DNA of 64,000 nucleotides from an uncultured Eubacterium sp. (lineage in GTDB: Bacteria; Bacillota; Clostridia; Lachnospirales; Lachnospiraceae), in NCBI GenBank assembly GCA_910586225.1, contig CAJUIL010000011.1, positions 1-64,000 of the forward strand, written 5' to 3'. The first letter of the stretch is position 1. Each line of letters opens with the position of its first letter. Position numbers and translations under genes: made by a program. Shown in pieces: positions 9,050-16,948 of this stretch. Under the pieces are notes generated by a model. The model worked only from the letters and a program-made list of their open reading frames with translations. It ran no database searches and had not been told where the DNA came from.

Positions 9050-9058
9050 TGCTATAAT
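9050..9058 (+). promoter_or_regulatory. Extended -10 promoter of the STM4015-like gene
   Basis: TGCTATAAT (extended -10 TG plus perfect TATAAT at 9053-9058), 38 bases before the TTG start. No good -35 hexamer is visible, which the extended -10 could compensate. It lies downstream of the MITE. Confidence 0.6.
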
Positions 9059-9096
9059 ATAGGCAGCAAACGACATGACTAAAGGAGGAAATCAAA

Positions 9097-9954
9097 TTGA
9101 AATCAAAAAAATATGCATTCAGCTATCATGAATATGAAAACGAGGGGAAAAATGTGAAAGATATGGTTGCCGGTATTTTGGCGGATCCGGAATTTCCTTC
9201 ACTGGAGGAAATTTGTATCGGCGACTGGGGTAATGCTTATGATGCCAACTGCCAGCCTATCTTGGATGAGATCGTGGAAAAAGCGGATCAGTTTTCCCAT
9301 ATCCAAAGCCTGTTTATTGGAGATATGAGTTACGAGGATTGCGAGGTATCTTGGATCATGCAGGGGAACTACAGCAAGCTTTGGGCCGCGCTGCCGAATC
9401 TGCGCGCACTTACAGTGAAGGGAAGTACGGAGCTGGAGCTTGGTGAGATCGTGCATGAAGGGCTGGAGGAACTGACCGTGATCTGCGGCGGATTAGGGAA
9501 CGATGTGATTGCTTCTATCCAAAATGCGAAGCTGCCGAACCTGAAAAAGCTGCTTTTGTATATCGGGATTGAGGATTATGGATTCGACGGGAATGCGGAT
9601 ACGATCAAAGAACTGTTAGAGAAAGCAGATTTTCCAAAGCTTACCTATCTGGGTATCACGGACAGCGAGATACAAGATGAGCTTACGGCGGTTGTTCTGG
9701 AAAGCAAATTTATGGGACAGCTTGAAACGCTCGACCTGTCCAACGGCACGCTGACCGACGAGGGCGGAAAGCTGCTGCTGGAAGCAATGCCAAAGTGGCC
9801 AAATGTAAAAAAACTGGATCTTCATTATCATTATCTGTCGGATGAAATGGCACAAAGCCTTGCGGAGCTTCCGCTTACTGTAGATGTCGGCGAGCAGAAT
9901 GAGCCGGATGATTATGACGGCTGCATTTATATGAATGCAATGCTGACAGAGTAA
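9097..9954 (+). CDS. STM4015-like leucine-rich-repeat protein
   Basis: 285 residues, start TTG 9097 behind AAAGGAGGAA. Residues about 75-260 are irregular leucine-rich repeats (LPNLRALTVKG, LPNLKKLLLYIG, FPKLTYLGITD, LETLDLSNG, WPNVKKLDLHY), predicting a solenoid protein-interaction surface. The N-terminal FSYHEYENEG and the acidic C-terminus match the STM4015 family. In Salmonella and others this family is encoded with an ATP-grasp (STM4014), a sulfatase-like and radical-SAM proteins. Here only the ATP-grasp partner follows, 10 bases downstream. No signal peptide, so cytoplasmic. Biochemical role unknown. Confidence 0.78.
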   Translation: MKSKKYAFSYHEYENEGKNVKDMVAGILADPEFPSLEEICIGDWGNAYDANCQPILDEIVEKADQFSHIQSLFIGDMSYEDCEVSWIMQGNYSKLWAALPNLRALTVKGSTELELGEIVHEGLEELTVICGGLGNDVIASIQNAKLPNLKKLLLYIGIEDYGFDGNADTIKELLEKADFPKLTYLGITDSEIQDELTAVVLESKFMGQLETLDLSNGTLTDEGGKLLLEAMPKWPNVKKLDLHYHYLSDEMAQSLAELPLTVDVGEQNEPDDYDGCIYMNAMLTE

Positions 9955-9964
9955 GGAGAAAACA

Positions 9965-10996
9965 TTGAGACAGGCAGTACTTTTAGGAAGCGCAGGGACA
10001 AAGAGGACGGATTTTTTTCAGCAGGCAGCGGCGCAGGCGGGACTGCCTGTCCTTTTTGTAGATTGGAGCAGCCCGGAGCAATGGGAAAGGCAGCCAGACC
10101 AGACACAATGGATGATGAAGATCGATCCTCCTTTGTGGGATAGCTGTTTTCTTGGGCAGTTGGGGCAGCTGACGCACGATTATCAAGAAAAGCTGCGCAG
10201 ATTATCTGCAGCAGCGAAAGATCATCCACTGGAATTTTTCAATCATCCGTCCGCTATTTTAGAGCTGCTGGATAAACGGGTGTGTAAAAAACGGCTGGAA
10301 CAGGAAATGCTTGCGGTAACAGAGCTTCTGTCAGGTGATAAGCAGGATATACGTACGGCTGCACAGCTTTTGGAAACCATGCGTGCAGAGCATATATACC
10401 AAGTATTTCTAAAGCCTGTCAGCGGAAGCGGTGCAGCCGGGGTATCTGCGCTGCGCTTTCAGCCGTCTACAGGTCGTTTGGTACTGTATACTTGTGCGCT
10501 GCTGCATCCGCAGCTTGGACTTGTCAATACAAAATGCCTGCGTCGGTTTTGCGGCAGGGACGAAGTGATGGATTATATTGAGCACATCCTGGCGCTTGAC
10601 TGTGTGATAGAACGCTGGTACGCGAAAGCGGAGCACGAAGGCTGTTCTTATGATCTGCGGGCAGTTGTTTTAGACGGGAGACTGCAGTTTGTGCTGGGGA
10701 GGCTTTCCAAGGGGCCGATCACAAACCTGCATTTGAACAATCATCCGCTCAGTGCGAAGCAGCTGGGGCTTCCAGAGCGGGTACTGCAGGAGGTCCGCCT
10801 GTTATGCAGGCAGGCGGCATCCTGCTTTCCGGGGCTTCGAATCGCCGGGATCGACCTTTTGCTGGAAAAGGGGAGCCTGCGGCCGCGGATCATTGAGATG
10901 AATGCGCAGGGGGATCTGATCTATCAGGATATTTTTCAGGACAACCGTATTTACATAGAGCAGGCGCGGGTGATGCGGGAATGGGTGGAAGGTTAG
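9965..10996 (+). CDS. STM4014-like ATP-grasp protein
   Basis: 343 residues, start TTG 9965 with AAGGAGAA just before. The middle and C-terminal parts look like an ATP-grasp fold: lysine in VFLKPVSGSGAAGVSAL for nucleotide binding, the segment YDLRAVVLDGRLQFVLGRLSKGPITNLH, and Mg-binding acidic residues in GIDLLLEKG and RIIEMNAQGDL near the C-terminus. ATP-grasp enzymes join a carboxylate to an amine or thiol through an acyl phosphate; the substrate of this family is unknown. It is paired with the LRR protein upstream, as in other STM4014/STM4015 loci, but the radical-SAM and sulfatase-like partners are absent here. Confidence 0.78.
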   Translation: MRQAVLLGSAGTKRTDFFQQAAAQAGLPVLFVDWSSPEQWERQPDQTQWMMKIDPPLWDSCFLGQLGQLTHDYQEKLRRLSAAAKDHPLEFFNHPSAILELLDKRVCKKRLEQEMLAVTELLSGDKQDIRTAAQLLETMRAEHIYQVFLKPVSGSGAAGVSALRFQPSTGRLVLYTCALLHPQLGLVNTKCLRRFCGRDEVMDYIEHILALDCVIERWYAKAEHEGCSYDLRAVVLDGRLQFVLGRLSKGPITNLHLNNHPLSAKQLGLPERVLQEVRLLCRQAASCFPGLRIAGIDLLLEKGSLRPRIIEMNAQGDLIYQDIFQDNRIYIEQARVMREWVEG

Positions 10997-10999
10997 TTT

Positions 11000-11574
11000 T
11001 TATCGTGGTCGCAGCTGCAGCATTTTGGCAAGCTCTGAGAAATCAATAAAAAAATCTTCAAAGATGCTGACCTTGATCATAGAATCAAAAGGGTACGCTA
11101 CACTGATGATATTGCTTTAAAAAAAGTTTACGGTAACTGTTTTTCTCCGTGGATCCACGATCCAATATTCACGCACACCGTAATTTTGGTAGTAGAAAAG
11201 TTTTCGAATATAATCATCTGCCGGGCTGCCCGGTGAAACGATTTCAATAATGAAATCCGGCGCGCCATTACACCTTTGCCGTCCAGCTTGTTTGGATTGC
11301 AAATGACCATGATATCAGGCTGAACGATGGTCAGAGGATCATCAGGCAGCTTGACATCGAACGGGGCGCTGAATATGCTGCAGGATCCTTTTTTTGCAGG
11401 ATATAGCTGTTGATGATCGTGCAAAGCTGCATGGAAATGGATTGATGGATCTGTGAAGGGCTGGCCATATCATAGACAATACCATCAAAGACCTCCGCCC
11501 CTTTTTTCTGCTGGAAGGCCTTCGTATTGTTCCAGGGTGATCGCTTCCGGTTGTAGTTGTAATGCTGGTGGCAT
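11000..11574 (-). pseudogene. Uma2-family endonuclease-like gene, multiply frameshifted
   Basis: Reading the minus strand from ATG 11574 (behind GAAAGGAAG) gives the Uma2 start (LEQYEGLPAEK), then a shift in an A6G4 run (about 11500), QLCTIINSYI, a shift in an A7 run (about 11390), FDVKLPDDPLTIVQPDIMV, a shift near 11272, PDFIIEIVSPGS plus YQNYGVREYWIVDP, a shift in a T/A run (about 11120), and an ending LAKMLQLRPR with TAA at 11000-11002. The pieces together match a full-length Uma2 protein of about 190 residues (PD-(D/E)XK fold). Four small indels make it a pseudogene; sequencing error is less likely because nearby homopolymers in other genes read through correctly. Confidence 0.8.
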
Positions 11575-11680
11575 AGTACGCACTTCCTTTCAAGTGATCA
11601 TTATAACGTATGCGGGGCGGCGTGTAAAGCTTTGGAATATGGTATGCGGTGGAGATACCGCTTGAAAAAGATACTTATAA

Positions 11681-11705
11681 ATAACATTTTATATAGAATT
11701 GTTAT
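11681..11705. repeat. Left arm of perfect 25-bp inverted repeat (candidate inversion site)
   Basis: This 25-base segment is the exact reverse complement of 11967-11991. Each arm is itself roughly palindromic, with ATAACA at one end and TGTTAT at the other. That fits two facing recombinase-binding half-sites. No target-site duplication flanks the pair, unlike the MITEs. Confidence 0.9.
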
Positions 11706-11966
11706 CTGTAAGTATTCTATACTAAAATTCTATTAATTGCAATATCAAAGAAAATATTGTAGCTTTTACCTAAAGATTCCAAGCGGAAACTGGCTGGAAT
11801 TTAGTAAATATATCTAAAAATTTCTAAAAATCTAGTAAAATCAAAAATCATTCTTATTTAATATCCAAGCAAAATGTTATGCTTTTCTCCTGATCAAAAA
11901 TAAATAAAGCTTCTGCTTTTTGTTGATTCCATGCGGGTTTGCGGGTGGTCAGCCATATGCCAGAGC
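11706..11966. promoter_or_regulatory. Candidate invertible promoter segment (261 bp) upstream of the glycan operon
   Basis: A/T-rich non-coding DNA enclosed by the 25-bp inverted repeats. The best promoter inside lies on the minus strand at 11742-11714 and fires toward the left repeat, away from the operon. No convincing plus-strand promoter is seen between here and the XRE start at 12024. Inversion would put that promoter about 75-80 bases before the XRE gene, reading through the right repeat into AGGAGGGA/ATG. This is the architecture of an inverton; the present orientation would be OFF. Inference from sequence only; no invertase gene is in the window. Confidence 0.5.
11714..11742 (-). promoter_or_regulatory. 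SigA-type promoter inside the invertible segment, pointing left
   Basis: Minus strand TTGCAA (11742-11737), 17-base spacer, TAGAAT (11719-11714): 4/6 and 5/6 matches to consensus at ideal spacing. Transcription would start at about 11707, at the edge of the left inverted repeat. Confidence 0.55.
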
Positions 11967-11991
11967 ATAACAATTCTATATAAAATGTTAT
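11967..11991. repeat. Right arm of perfect 25-bp inverted repeat
   Basis: Exact reverse complement of 11681-11705; the spacer between arms is 261 bases. It ends 32 bases before the XRE start codon at 12024. Confidence 0.9.
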
Positions 11992-12023
11992 ACAGGCGAT
12001 ATGGAAGCGGACAGGAGGGAGCT

Positions 12024-12374
12024 ATGAGGGAGCTGGATTATGCCAAGGTGGGTATGCGCATCCGCCAGGTGCGAAAGGTAAAAGGCTGGTCGCAGGATGA
12101 GCTTGCGAAAAAATGTGGCATCAGTATGTCGTTTCTCGGACATATCGAGCGCGGGACCAGAATTATGAGCATGGAGACATTTGCGAGCATTTGTGAGGCT
12201 CTGGACACAGGGGCGGACGAGCTGCTTTGGGGTGTGGCGCATCCGTCAGATACGGTGTTGGATTTGTGGGAGCCTGCTGGGCAGGGGATAAAAACGGGGA
12301 AAAAGGAAACGGATCATTATGCGATGTATGTCAGGATTATGAAATCGGTGGCGGAGATCATGAATGAAGCGTAA
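12024..12374 (+). CDS. XRE-family transcriptional regulator, first gene of the glycan operon
   Basis: 116 residues starting at ATG 12024, 3 bases after AGGAGGGA. Residues about 9-63 form a Cro/CI-type helix-turn-helix (RIRQVRKVKGWSQDELAKKCGISMSFLGHIERG split over helices 1-4). The last about 45 residues are a short C-terminal extension without a recognised ligand domain. It overlaps the next gene by 11 bases, so it is co-transcribed with the glycan genes and could autoregulate them. A longer in-frame reading from 11931 would begin within the candidate invertible segment and lacks a ribosome binding site. Confidence 0.85.
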   Translation: MRELDYAKVGMRIRQVRKVKGWSQDELAKKCGISMSFLGHIERGTRIMSMETFASICEALDTGADELLWGVAHPSDTVLDLWEPAGQGIKTGKKETDHYAMYVRIMKSVAEIMNEA

Positions 12375-14574
12375 CGGGGAAACGGTCAGGAAAAAAGCGC
12401 TGATGCTGTCGTCCGTGGCTTCTATGATCGATCAGTTTAATATGCCAAATATCCGGCTTTTGTTGGAGTTAGGCTATGATGTGGATGTGGCCTGCAACTT
12501 TGAAAAAGGCAATACTTGTGACAGAAGGCAGATTGACAGAATGCGCCGTACACTGAGGGAACTGGGCGTTGCGGGCCACCAGTGGGATTGTCCGAGGAAT
12601 ATACGGGCAGTCAGAGCGTGCTGCATTGCATACGGACAGCTTGTACGCCTCCTGCGGAGTCAGAGGTATGACCTGATACACTGTCATTCACCGATTGGAG
12701 CCGCTTTAGCAAGGTTAGCAGCGCATAGGGAGCGGATACCGGTTATATACACAGCGCATGGATTTCACTTTTACCGGGGCGCTCCGTTGAAAAACTGGCT
12801 GTTGTATTATCCGGTTGAGGCGGCGCTTGCGCGTTGGACAGAGGTGCTGATCACGGTAAATCAGGAAGATTATCGGTTTGCAAAGCGTTATTTAAAGGCG
12901 AAAAAGGTCTGCCGCATTCTTGGAGTGGGGATTGATATCAGCCAGCTTCAAAAACCTCCGAAACACGATGTGCGGCATAGGTATCATATTCCGGAGGATG
13001 CGCAGGTTCTTTTGTCTGTGGGCGAGCTGAGCAGAAGGAAAAATCACAGGATGGTATTGTCTGCTCTGGCTAAGCTGCGAAAAGAAAACGTTTATTATAT
13101 GATCTGCGGGCAGGGAGCGTTAAAAAAAGAGCTTTTACGGCAGGCGGTTCAGCTTGGCGTTGCAAAGCGTGTCCGGGTGGTTGGATTTCAAAGGGACGTG
13201 TCTGCTTTATACTGGAATGCGGATATTTTTGTATTTCCTTCCGTCCAGGAGGGAATGCCGGCAGCTTTAATGGAAGCGATGGCGGTAGGGCTGCCATGTG
13301 TCGTTTCGGATATCAGGGGAAACAGAGAATTGATCGATGCGCAGGGAGGCGTTCGGTTTTCTGTCCGGAAGAAAGGGCAGCTGCCAGAAGCGCTTACAAA
13401 GCTACTGGAAAATGAAACGCTGCGGCAAAGCTGCGGCAGCTATAACAGGCGGAAAATCCGCGCGTATGATACGCAAGTCGTGCAGGCGCAAATGAGAAAG
13501 ATATATGGACAGATGAAACATAAGCAAAAAAATACAAAGCAGGTCAAGGTTTTGCATATATTAAAATCCGGCCATTTCGCAGGGGCCGAGCATATAGCTC
13601 TTACCATATGCAAAAACTGCAGGGAGCCGTATCAGGCTGCTTATGCGTCTGAAAAAGGCGAGATCCAAGAGCGGCTTCAAAAAGACGGGATTGCATATTT
13701 TCCAATGAAAAAGCTGAATCTGAAAGAACTGAACAGAGTCATACGGGCGTATCAGCCGGACATCGTACACGCGCATGATTTTACAGCGTCAGTATTATGT
13801 GCTTTGGTCAAACGCAGATATTTGCTGATTTCCCACCTTCATAATAATCCTCTTTGGATCCGCAGATGGAACATACGAAGTGTATGCTATCGGGCAATGA
13901 GACATAGGATGGATGCGGTTTTGCTCGTATCTAAGGCGATCCGGGAAGAAGCGGTCTTTTTAAAGGATCGTAAAAGCAGGGCCATCGTTGTCGGCAATCC
14001 AGTAAATGTCAGATATGTAAGGCAGCTGGCACAGGAAGCCGTTGCCGATGCCCCGGACCTGCTGTTTGTCGGGCGGCTGACCAGGCAGAAGGCGCCGGAA
14101 CAGTTTATTCGGATCGTATACGGGCTTTGCAAAAAAGGTATCCCGGTACGTGCGCTGATGCTTGGCGAGGGAGAGCTGCTTGCGCCATGCAGGGCGCTAA
14201 TTCGAAAGCTTGGGCTGACGGAAATCGTTTGTATGAAAGGATTTGTATCGAATCCTTATCCGTATATGCGCCAGGCCAGGCTGCTGCTCATGCCGTCAGC
14301 TTGGGAAGGGTACGGCCTTGCGGCGGCGGAAGCGCTGGCTGTTGGAACGCCTGTTCTTGTAAGTCCGGTCGGAGGACTCAAGGAGCAGCTTTTGGACATT
14401 CCTTATGCATGGTGCAGCAGTGAAAACGCGTTCGTTAAAAAAGCGGCAAAGCTCTTAACCGATCAAAAGCTGTATGAAGCTTATCGAAAAAAAATCTTGC
14501 GTAGGGCCTGTATCGGGGATCTGGATACTTATATGCAAAAGCTGCAGTATATTTATGAGGGATGTAAGCCATGA
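12364..14574 (+). CDS. Two-domain GT4-GT4 glycosyltransferase fusion
   Basis: 736 residues containing two complete GT-B-fold GT4 glycosyltransferases in tandem. Domain 1 (about 10-385) resembles capsule/EPS transferases: IHCHSPIGAALARLAA, TAHGFHFYRG, then the donor-binding EX7E motif in SVQEGMPAALMEAMAVG. Domain 2 (about 393-736) begins anew with VLHILKSGHFAGAEHIAL and has its own EX7E motif in SAWEGYGLAAAEALAVG. Both domains keep the key glutamates, so each may add one sugar in succession. A Lys-rich linker (about 385-395) joins them. Cytoplasmic, at the membrane face. Stop overlaps the next start (ATGA). Confidence 0.88.
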   Translation: MKRNGETVRKKALMLSSVASMIDQFNMPNIRLLLELGYDVDVACNFEKGNTCDRRQIDRMRRTLRELGVAGHQWDCPRNIRAVRACCIAYGQLVRLLRSQRYDLIHCHSPIGAALARLAAHRERIPVIYTAHGFHFYRGAPLKNWLLYYPVEAALARWTEVLITVNQEDYRFAKRYLKAKKVCRILGVGIDISQLQKPPKHDVRHRYHIPEDAQVLLSVGELSRRKNHRMVLSALAKLRKENVYYMICGQGALKKELLRQAVQLGVAKRVRVVGFQRDVSALYWNADIFVFPSVQEGMPAALMEAMAVGLPCVVSDIRGNRELIDAQGGVRFSVRKKGQLPEALTKLLENETLRQSCGSYNRRKIRAYDTQVVQAQMRKIYGQMKHKQKNTKQVKVLHILKSGHFAGAEHIALTICKNCREPYQAAYASEKGEIQERLQKDGIAYFPMKKLNLKELNRVIRAYQPDIVHAHDFTASVLCALVKRRYLLISHLHNNPLWIRRWNIRSVCYRAMRHRMDAVLLVSKAIREEAVFLKDRKSRAIVVGNPVNVRYVRQLAQEAVADAPDLLFVGRLTRQKAPEQFIRIVYGLCKKGIPVRALMLGEGELLAPCRALIRKLGLTEIVCMKGFVSNPYPYMRQARLLLMPSAWEGYGLAAAEALAVGTPVLVSPVGGLKEQLLDIPYAWCSSENAFVKKAAKLLTDQKLYEAYRKKILRRACIGDLDTYMQKLQYIYEGCKP

Positions 14575-15521
14575 CGATCCATGCCGCGTATGCGTGCGAT
14601 CAGGCGTATGCAGTACAGACAGCGGTATCAATGGCCTCTCTTTGTGAGAATAACCGATCGGAACAGATTGTATTGTATTTGATCACGGATGGCATAGCTT
14701 TAGAGAGCTTAAACGGTATCCGAACGCTCGTGGAACAAACGTATCGGCAGAAGCTGGAGATTATCCCGATCGGGCAGCTGATCGGACATTTGGCTATAGA
14801 TGTGCAGGGCAGGCATCCGCGTACTGTGTATGCCAAGCTGTTTCTTGAGGAGGTATGCCCTTCAGACCGGATTTTGTATCTGGACAGTGATACGATTGTG
14901 GCGGCTCCGCTGGCTGGATTGCTGTCTGTATGTATGGAGGATGCATATATTGCCGGCGTAAAAATGCCTTATACAGACAAAAAGAAGGCCGGCATGGGGA
15001 TCCTTCCAGGGATACCGTATTTGTGTGACGGCGTGCTGCTGCTGAATTTGAAAAAATGGCGCAGCGACCATATGAAAGACCGGTGCAGCGAATATATTCG
15101 CTCCAGTCTTGGGCATCCGCCGATGCTGAGCGAGGGTACGATTAATTATGCGGCTAAAGGGCTTGTAAAAGTATTGCCCCCGGAATATAACCTGATGTCC
15201 GGTATGCTGCTGTGGGATGCAAAGCAGCTGGCACAACTGTACAGGGTCAGTGATTATTACACAGAGGATGAGCTTTTGTATGCAAGGAAGCATCCCGTTA
15301 TTGTCCATTACTTAAACGAGCTGTATATTCGGCCATGGTACAAAAACAGCGACCATCCTTATCGGGAGCTTTACCTGGCATACTGCAGCAGGCCGGGATT
15401 TGACAGTATGTGTAAAATGCGGACAGGAAGTATCAAGGTGCGGACCTGGATGCTGCGGATGCTGAACCGTTTTCTGCCTTTTTGTATTTTCCAAAAAATA
15501 TATCATATGGTGAAAGGATAG
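14571..15521 (+). CDS. GT8-family glycosyltransferase
   Basis: 316 residues, overlapping the previous gene by 4 bases. It starts with the GT8 pattern (HAAYACDQAYAVQTAVSMASL) and has the metal-binding DXD motif in ILYLDSDTIV (about 101-110). A second conserved block, CDGVLLLNLKKWR, and a late HYLNELYIRPW histidine motif complete the family signature. GT8 enzymes transfer galactose, glucose or related sugars from UDP donors with retention and are common in LPS and wall-glycan loci. The last about 40 residues are basic/aromatic and may hold the protein at the membrane. Acceptor unknown. Confidence 0.87.
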   Translation: MTIHAAYACDQAYAVQTAVSMASLCENNRSEQIVLYLITDGIALESLNGIRTLVEQTYRQKLEIIPIGQLIGHLAIDVQGRHPRTVYAKLFLEEVCPSDRILYLDSDTIVAAPLAGLLSVCMEDAYIAGVKMPYTDKKKAGMGILPGIPYLCDGVLLLNLKKWRSDHMKDRCSEYIRSSLGHPPMLSEGTINYAAKGLVKVLPPEYNLMSGMLLWDAKQLAQLYRVSDYYTEDELLYARKHPVIVHYLNELYIRPWYKNSDHPYRELYLAYCSRPGFDSMCKMRTGSIKVRTWMLRMLNRFLPFCIFQKIYHMVKG

Positions 15522-15523
15522 GA

Positions 15524-16936
15524 ATGAACAAAACGTATGTAAATCGGCCGCTGCTCATCAAGGGGATATTCGTTTATCTGCTGCTTTGCGCTGCGTTTTA
15601 TCAGGCGGCAGGGCATCAGTTTGATTATAGGACCTATGATCTGACGGCAGACAGACAAGAGGATACGGTCGGTGAGATTGTGGATGGAAAAATATTTGAA
15701 CGCAATTTTTATTATCAAGGAGATGATATTCACTCCATTCAGCTCATGGCAGGCACTTATATGCGGGAGAATCATGGGAAGCTGCATATCGCTCTGTTCA
15801 ACAATCAGAAAGACGTTTTATGGCAGACATCTGTGGAACTGAAAGAAATGGAGGATAATTCGCTCCTAGAGCTTGCGGTCGGCCGTAAGATGGAACCGGA
15901 CAGCCATGCGCTTTGCCTGCGGGTATGGAGCGAAGGCTGCAGCCAGGGAAATGCGGTTACTTTATACCGCGGCTATTTTACAGACCCGGCGGCAGACTGT
16001 TCAGACAGTTTGGATGACGGGCTGTATCTGAATGTCTTAGGGGACCGGAAAAGCTTTTTTTACGGCTGTTACTGGTATGCGGTATGTGCGGCTGGGGCGC
16101 TGCTTGCAGTTTTTTTTATGCGCCAGTACAAAAAGGAGCGGCAGGGACAGGCGTGTATGCTGTATGCTGTATGCAGTACGGTGGATACGTATCGTTTTTT
16201 GATCAAGCAGCTTGTAGTGAGGGATTTTAAAACAAAATACAAGCGTTCGATACTGGGGGCGTTTTGGAGCTTTTTAAACCCACTGTGTACGATGGCAGTC
16301 CAGTATGTGGTGTTTTCCACGATATTCCGCAGTAATATCCGAAACTATCCGGTATATCTTTTGAGTGCGTCCGTGTTATTTAATTTTTTTACGGAAGCGG
16401 TAGGCGGAGGGCTTGTTTCGATCGTAGGAAATGCCTCCCTAATCACAAAAGTATACGTGCCAAAATATATTTATCCTGTGACGAAGGTGTTGTCCACAGC
16501 GGTTAACCTGCTCATTTCCATGCTGCCGCTTTTGGCGGTTGTGCTTATCACCGGGGAACAGATGACAGGCGCGTATGTTTTGATACCCTATGTGCTCCTA
16601 TGCCTGCTGGTATTTTGCGTCGGAATGTCGCTGTTTTTGTCAGCGCTGATGGTGTTTTTCAGGGATATGCAGTTTTTATGGGGGATCATCAGCCTGCTTT
16701 GGATGTATGCGACGCCGATGTTTTATCCACAGGAGATCATACCAGAGCGTTTCCGGTTTGTGCTGGACTGGAATCCAATGTTTCATTTTATTTCGTTTTT
16801 TCGGACAGTTTTATTGGAACATGTGTCGCCGCAGATGAGCGAGTATTTGTATTGTATGGCCTTTTCTGTATTGTTTTGCATTGCGGGAGCATGGTTTTTT
16901 GATCGTTGTCAGAAAAAATTTGTACTTTATTTATAG
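15524..16936 (+). CDS. ABC-2 polysaccharide exporter permease (Wzm-like) with N-terminal extracytoplasmic domain
   Basis: 470 residues from ATG 15524 behind GAAAGGA. Residues about 210-470 are a Wzm/TagG-type ABC-2 permease: QLVVRDFKTKYKRSILGAFWSFLNP on the amphipathic entry segment, then about six helices and an ATPMFYP motif. Unusually, an extra N-terminal module precedes it: a membrane helix (about 10-27), an extracytoplasmic beta-rich domain (about 30-175) and a return helix (about 183-202). Part of that domain (QLMAGTYMRENHGKLHIAL then a KEMEDNSLLEL segment) clearly resembles the C-terminal domain of the 913-residue protein at 23569. It exports the lipid-linked glycan with the ATPase at 16949. 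Confidence 0.85.
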   Translation: MNKTYVNRPLLIKGIFVYLLLCAAFYQAAGHQFDYRTYDLTADRQEDTVGEIVDGKIFERNFYYQGDDIHSIQLMAGTYMRENHGKLHIALFNNQKDVLWQTSVELKEMEDNSLLELAVGRKMEPDSHALCLRVWSEGCSQGNAVTLYRGYFTDPAADCSDSLDDGLYLNVLGDRKSFFYGCYWYAVCAAGALLAVFFMRQYKKERQGQACMLYAVCSTVDTYRFLIKQLVVRDFKTKYKRSILGAFWSFLNPLCTMAVQYVVFSTIFRSNIRNYPVYLLSASVLFNFFTEAVGGGLVSIVGNASLITKVYVPKYIYPVTKVLSTAVNLLISMLPLLAVVLITGEQMTGAYVLIPYVLLCLLVFCVGMSLFLSALMVFFRDMQFLWGIISLLWMYATPMFYPQEIIPERFRFVLDWNPMFHFISFFRTVLLEHVSPQMSEYLYCMAFSVLFCIAGAWFFDRCQKKFVLYL

Positions 16937-16948
16937 GCGGATGGAATC

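Noticed and set aside
11681..11991. The 25-bp inverted repeat pair as another MITE
   Set aside because: No target-site duplication at its edges, no second copy in the window, and the promoter placement fits inversion better; not fully excluded.
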